In this document: positions 60,635 to 64,000 of the stretch, piece by piece
Numbering within the stretch: position 1 is the stretch's first letter
Layout of the letters: each line of letters opens with the position of its first letter
Source of the DNA: Nesterenkonia sp.
GTDB lineage: Bacteria; Actinomycetota; Actinomycetes; Actinomycetales; Micrococcaceae
Length of the DNA: 64,000 bases
Reading direction: 5' to 3'
Assembly: GCF_029265375.1 (NCBI RefSeq)
Contig: NZ_JAJUJJ010000003.1
Span: 107,553 to 171,552, forward strand
Program-made: the position numbers and the translations under genes
Notes under the pieces: generated by a model
Databases searched by the model: none
The model's input: the letters and a program-made list of their open reading frames with translations, nothing else
What the model was told of the DNA's origin: nothing

Positions 60635-60650
60635 TGTGATGTCGGTCACC
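60635..60650. promoter_or_regulatory. Crp/GlxR-like site between the acyl-CoA synthetase and dehydrogenase genes
   Basis: TGTGATGTCGGTCACC matches TGTGA-N6-TCACA at 9 of 10 positions in the divergent region. It is 22 bp from the synthetase start and 60 bp from the dehydrogenase start. Confidence 0.5.
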
Positions 60651-60709
60651 CATGAATATACTTGGAAGTCCTATTGTTGGTAAAGCTTCGGTCCACAGGG
60701 AGATGACAG

Positions 60710-61906
60710 ATGACTCACACTGCTGCCGAGACCGCCTCCGACGGCGGCCACCACACGGATTGGCACCCGGATCTGCTGCGGCTGGCCGACCGGCTCACCG
60801 CGGAGGGGCAGGAGCGCCTGCAGCGGATCGAGCAGTACGCCCAGCAGCACCTCAGGCGGCAGTCCATTGAGGCGTGGAACCAGGAGCGGCTGCCGATGCC
60901 GATGGTGGAGGCCCTCGGGGAGCTTGGCCTCGGCGAACTGGTGCTGGACGGCTCCTCGCAGCTCTTCCAGGGGCTGGTGCACGCCGCCCTGGCGCGCGCT
61001 GATCTCTCCCTCTCATCGGTGGTGGGCATCCACAACGAGCTGATCGTCGGCACTGTCGAAAATCTGGGTTCCGCCGAGCAGCGCGAGCAGTGGCTTCCTC
61101 GGCTGCGCAGTCTGCAGGCTCGCGGTGCCTTCTGCCTGACCGAGCCGGAGCACGGCTCAGACATCGCCGGCGGACTGGCCACCACTGCCGAGCCGACCGC
61201 TGACGGATGGCGCATCCGCGGCGCCAAGCGCTGGATCGGCCTGGGCACTGTGGCAGATATTGCGCTGATCTGGGCGCGCAGCACTGACGACGGGCAGATC
61301 CTCTGCTTCCTGGTACCTACCAGCACGCCGGGATACTCGGCACGGCTGATCACTCCGAAGACCGGGCTGCGCATTATGCAGAACGCGGAGATCGACCTGG
61401 ACCTCACCGTCGGACCGGAGGCTCAGCTGCCTGGTGCGCGGTCCTTCGCCTCGGTCTCTCACGGCCTGCGCAGCTCCCGGGCCTGGGTGGGCTGGCAGGC
61501 AGTCGGCGCGCAGCAGGCGCTGCTGGACATCGCCCGCAGCTATGCGCTGGATCGTCAGCAGTTCGGCAGGCCGCTGGGCTCCTTCCAGCTTATCCAGTCG
61601 GCCCTGGCCACGATTGCGGGCAATCTCACAGTCTCTGCGGCGTTCATGGCTGAGACTGCCCGCCTGCAGGAGGAGAACCGGCTGACTATGGGGCATGCCA
61701 GCATGGCGAAGGCGACCCTGACCCGACTGGCCCGCGAGTCGGCGGCCACGGCCCGCGAGGTGCTGGGCGGCAACGGACTGCTCAGCGAGTATGAGGCGGC
61801 CAAGGTCGCCGCGGATGTGGAGGCCATCTACACCTATGAGGGCACCTACAGCATCAATCAGCTCATCCTGGGCCGGGAGCTGACCGGGGTCTCAGCGTTC
61901 GTCTAG
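60710..61906 (+). CDS. Acyl-CoA dehydrogenase (glutaryl-CoA dehydrogenase-like)
   Basis: A 398-residue FAD enzyme: FCLTEPEHGSDIAGGLATTA, GAKRWIGLGTVADIALIWAR, RSYALDRQQFGRPLGSFQLI, LGGNGLLSEYEAAKVAADVE, and the catalytic Glu in IYTYEGTYSINQLILGRELT. The Y-E-G-T-Y arrangement resembles the glutaryl-CoA dehydrogenase branch. It is divergent from an acyl-CoA synthetase, so the pair may activate and oxidise one carboxylic acid. The last 15 bp overlap the converging FAD-binding gene. Confidence 0.9.
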   Translation: MTHTAAETASDGGHHTDWHPDLLRLADRLTAEGQERLQRIEQYAQQHLRRQSIEAWNQERLPMPMVEALGELGLGELVLDGSSQLFQGLVHAALARADLSLSSVVGIHNELIVGTVENLGSAEQREQWLPRLRSLQARGAFCLTEPEHGSDIAGGLATTAEPTADGWRIRGAKRWIGLGTVADIALIWARSTDDGQILCFLVPTSTPGYSARLITPKTGLRIMQNAEIDLDLTVGPEAQLPGARSFASVSHGLRSSRAWVGWQAVGAQQALLDIARSYALDRQQFGRPLGSFQLIQSALATIAGNLTVSAAFMAETARLQEENRLTMGHASMAKATLTRLARESAATAREVLGGNGLLSEYEAAKVAADVEAIYTYEGTYSINQLILGRELTGVSAFV

Positions 61907-63682
61907 AGCCGCCCGGGCCCGGCGCAGCAGATCCGCGGCGGCGGCGTCGGCATCGGCCAGCGTGCGGGCGGTGGACTCCGTATCCCCACCGGCCTCGGCG
62001 GCGATAGCGGTGCCCCACTGCACCGAGGAGAGCTGCAGCCCCAGCACGTAGGCGCCGTGGAGGACCTCTCCCTCCGCGGTGACCAGCTGATGGGGCTGGG
62101 GGGTGACGTCGAAGCCCTTGTGCACGTGGGCCTCTGAGCCGTAGTGGACGACGGCGGGGCGCGCGGTTCCTGCCTCCAGCAGGCTACGCACCACCGGAGC
62201 TGCGGCTTGGGTGATGCGATTCGGCGGCATCATCGCCTCCACCATGTGTTCGGCGCTGTAGCGGACACCGGCCACCAGCGGGGAATCGGCGATGAACCGG
62301 CGGGTCTGGCGGTCCACGCCGTAGGCCGGGGCGGGGCCCAGGAACTCCACCACGGAGGCGCGCACCAGGGCGGCCAGCTCCTCGATCCGCTGCAGCGGCG
62401 GCCCGCTGGCCAGGCCCTCCACCAGGGATTCGAACCAGCCCTCGACGTCCCGCAGGCGGCTCTCCGGGCTGATGCGTCCCTCGGTGACCAGCGGCTTGAT
62501 GCGCAGACGTGCGGCGTGCAGCGCATTGACGGCCATCTTCTCCGGGTTCTGCGCCCCGGCCTCTGCGCTGGCGGCATCCTCGGCCAGCCAGTCCAGCATG
62601 GCCTGCTGGTAGGCGGTGTGGGAGCTGAAGTCCCGGTGATCGAAGGGCCGGGCGTAGGCCTGCACATCGAAGGGGCTGCCTGGCTGACCGCTGACGCGGG
62701 CGTAGGTGTCCTGCACATCGGCGCGGATCAGCGGCCACAGATGCTCGGTGAAGTCCAGCTGCCGGTGGGCCGCCAGCAGGTCGGCAATGCGCTGCTCTGT
62801 GAGGTGGTGCAGCTCAATGCCTTCGGGCACGAATCCCGGGGCGGTCGTCTTGGCGCGGTAGGGGGTTCCGCGCCGGGAGCCGGCCACCAGCACTGGCTCC
62901 TGACCGCTGGGGATGTACTCCAGCCGGTGGCCCGGATCGGCGCCGGGGCGGTGGCGGAATCTGCCGCCGCGGCCCACGGTGAGCTGGATCATCAGGTCGA
63001 AGAAGTTCAGCCCCATTCCGCGGATCAGAACAGGAGCCCCGGCGGGGAATGCGCTGAGGTCGACCTCGGTGGGGATCTCCGGGCCTTGGTAGTGCAGACC
63101 GAGTTCCTGTGCGGTGCGCGCCAGGTGCCCGCTGGGTCCGCCGGGGGCTGCCGGGATATGGCCCAGGGCCAGCACCACGGCATCCGCCCTGCGCCAGCCG
63201 CGCGGGGTCCGGAGCTGGTAGCCGCCGTCGTCGGGCTGCACAACAGTGACCTCTGAGCGCACGTGGTCGACGGCGGCGCCCCGGCCCCGCAGCCGGGCAG
63301 AGACTTCCTTGCTCAGCCAGGCGAGGTATTCGCCGTAGTGGGCCCGGGTGGGGTAGGTGGCGTCCTCGTAGCCCAGACCTTTCAGCTGCGAGTAGTCGGA
63401 GAAGCTGGCCGCGCAGGAGGACTCGGACAGGCTGGTCAGCGTCGCCCCGGTGGGCGCCGCCGTCGGGTAGCTGGCCGGGGTGTTCATCAGGTAGAGCGGT
63501 GACTGCGAAGGATCCCAGACCCGGCCGGGCCCATGGGGGGCGGGGTCATAGACGGTGACGCGCAGCTTGGGCCGCTGGGCGGCCGGGGTGGATTCGATAT
63601 GCGCTAGGAGGCGCTCCAGCAGTGATGTTCCGCGGGGTCCTGCGCCGATCACGGCGATGACGTATTCCGCGCTGCTGCCCAT
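61892..63682 (-). CDS. FAD/NAD(P)-binding protein of unknown function
   Basis: A 596-residue protein starting YVIAVIGAGPRGTSLLERLL, a Rossmann FAD motif of the NAD_binding_9 (PF13454) type. Further signs are VTVYDPAPHGPGRVWDPSQS, DAVVLALGHIPAAPGGPSGH, and PVLIRGMGLNFFDLMIQLTV. Residues from about 300 on lack familiar motifs. The enzyme class is probably oxidoreductase; no substrate can be given. ATG 63682 follows AGAGGGG. Confidence 0.8.
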   Translation of the reverse strand: MGSSAEYVIAVIGAGPRGTSLLERLLAHIESTPAAQRPKLRVTVYDPAPHGPGRVWDPSQSPLYLMNTPASYPTAAPTGATLTSLSESSCAASFSDYSQLKGLGYEDATYPTRAHYGEYLAWLSKEVSARLRGRGAAVDHVRSEVTVVQPDDGGYQLRTPRGWRRADAVVLALGHIPAAPGGPSGHLARTAQELGLHYQGPEIPTEVDLSAFPAGAPVLIRGMGLNFFDLMIQLTVGRGGRFRHRPGADPGHRLEYIPSGQEPVLVAGSRRGTPYRAKTTAPGFVPEGIELHHLTEQRIADLLAAHRQLDFTEHLWPLIRADVQDTYARVSGQPGSPFDVQAYARPFDHRDFSSHTAYQQAMLDWLAEDAASAEAGAQNPEKMAVNALHAARLRIKPLVTEGRISPESRLRDVEGWFESLVEGLASGPPLQRIEELAALVRASVVEFLGPAPAYGVDRQTRRFIADSPLVAGVRYSAEHMVEAMMPPNRITQAAAPVVRSLLEAGTARPAVVHYGSEAHVHKGFDVTPQPHQLVTAEGEVLHGAYVLGLQLSSVQWGTAIAAEAGGDTESTARTLADADAAAADLLRRARAALDER

Positions 63683-63819
63683 CCGGTCCCCTCTGCTCCC
63701 ATTGCTCTCTTATGGCAGACCACATTACCGGGTGCCGGACTCCGTCTGCTTTGATCTGCGCAGGGATGAGCGGCTACCCTAGGTAGGCGCGTCACGGGCG
63801 GACCACGCATGTGACGCAG

Positions 63820-63908
63820 GGAGGCGTGCCGGAGCGGCCGAACGGACTTCACTGCTAATGAAGGATCCTCTTAACCGGGGATCGAGGGTTCAAATCCCTC
63901 CGCCTCCG
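63820..63908 (+). tRNA. tRNA-Ser (anticodon GCU)
   Basis: Acceptor arms GGAGGCG (63820-63826) and CGCCTCC (63901-63907) pair perfectly, with G discriminator at 63908. The anticodon arm CTTCA-CTGCTAA-TGAAG gives GCU. A long variable arm (GATCC...GGGATC) and the T-arm GAGGG-TTCAAAT-CCCTC are as expected for serine tRNA. The CCA end is not fully encoded. Confidence 0.95.
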
Positions 63909-63914
63909 CATTGT

Positions 63915-63964
63915 GAAGTGTCAGGACATCGTTCCACTCGATGGCCTGGCACTTCTTCTTTTTT
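63915..63964 (+). terminator. Intrinsic terminator after tRNA-Ser
   Basis: GAAGTGTCAGG (63915-63925) pairs with CCTGGCACTTC (63945-63955, one G-T pair), followed by a T-rich run to 63964. It is a standard rho-independent layout seven bases after the tRNA. Confidence 0.75.
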
Positions 63965-63995
63965 GGCGTGGGGGTGTGTCGGGACATCGTTCACT
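63918..63995. repeat. Direct repeat downstream of tRNA-Ser
   Basis: GTGTCAGGACATCGTTCCAC (63918-63937) and GTGTCGGGACATCGTTCAC (63976-63994) are near copies 58 bp apart. The second runs to the window edge. Such repeats beside a tRNA could be the end of an insertion sequence, but no transposase is visible. Confidence 0.45.
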
Positions 63996-64000
63996 TTTTC

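Noticed and set aside
60614..60649. GTG 60649 as the acyl-CoA synthetase start
   Set aside because: It has no ribosome binding site, whereas ATG 60613 has GGGAGG at good spacing, and the extra residues would overlay a likely regulatory site.
1..64000. CRISPR arrays, rRNA genes, prophage or complete insertion sequences
   Set aside because: No regularly spaced repeats, no rRNA-like sequence, and no integrase, transposase or phage structural genes were seen on either strand.

Overview
The window is a high-GC actinobacterial chromosome segment, probably Micrococcales and close to Micrococcaceae such as Nesterenkonia or Arthrobacter. This is inferred from GC-rich codon use, frequent GTG starts, the glyS / dusB / dgt / dnaG housekeeping run, a SAM-IV-type riboswitch before metY, and an MndD-like extradiol dioxygenase. 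No database search was possible, so the genus is a guess.

Layout. 1-7.3 kb: housekeeping genes on the minus strand (dnaG 5' end, dgt, dusB, a GNAT acetyltransferase, glyS, a YdcZ-type transporter), with a ybaK-like gene and an S4-domain gene on the plus strand. 7.4-11.3 kb: four consecutive glycosyltransferase genes, all broken by frameshifts, one also by a stop codon. 11.3-19.7 kb: an esterase, an SGNH hydrolase, a 55-aa proline-rich ORF, the metY-metX operon, a thiolase divergent from an AtoE-type fatty-acid transporter, and gluQRS. 19.8-37.2 kb: phenylacetate catabolism (paaI-paaK-paaR, paaABCDE-paaG, paaZ, paaJ-paaF-paaH), interrupted by an Lrp gene divergent from a branched-chain 2-oxoacid dehydrogenase operon (E1alpha, E1beta, E2). 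37.3-49 kb: a homoprotocatechuate meta-cleavage operon on the minus strand (FAH-RraA fusion, GntR regulator, hpaE, hpaD, hpaH, hpaI, flavoprotein hydroxylase), divergent from a TRAP importer. 49.1-54.8 kb: an aldehyde dehydrogenase, a TrpX-like ABC importer and an MHS-family MFS transporter. 55.0-61.9 kb: valine/fatty-acid oxidation (mmsA, mmsB, enoyl-CoA hydratase, MarR regulator, acyl-CoA synthetase, acyl-CoA dehydrogenase). 61.9-64 kb: an FAD/NAD(P)-binding protein and tRNA-Ser(GCU).

How it works together. From 17 to 62 kb the window is almost entirely catabolic. Phenylacetate, hydroxyphenylacetates, branched-chain oxoacids and short/medium-chain fatty acids are imported and converted to acetyl-CoA, succinyl-CoA, propionyl-CoA and pyruvate. 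Non-coding sequence suggests two shared layers of control. Five TetR-type operators resembling ACTGACCGATCGGTCAGT lie before paaI, paaA, paaZ, paaJ and the mms operon. Five Crp/GlxR-like sites (TGTGA-N6-TCACA, one mismatch each) lie before the atoE, paaJ, TRAP, mms and acyl-CoA synthetase/dehydrogenase genes. The hpa/TRAP divergent promoter region carries two GntR-like operators, each over one promoter.

Most notable items: the FAH-RraA fusion in the hpa operon, the operator networks, the SAM-IV riboswitch with a hairpin reaching into the metY ribosome binding site, and the decayed glycosyltransferase island. I found no CRISPR array, intact mobile element, rRNA or clear new defence system.
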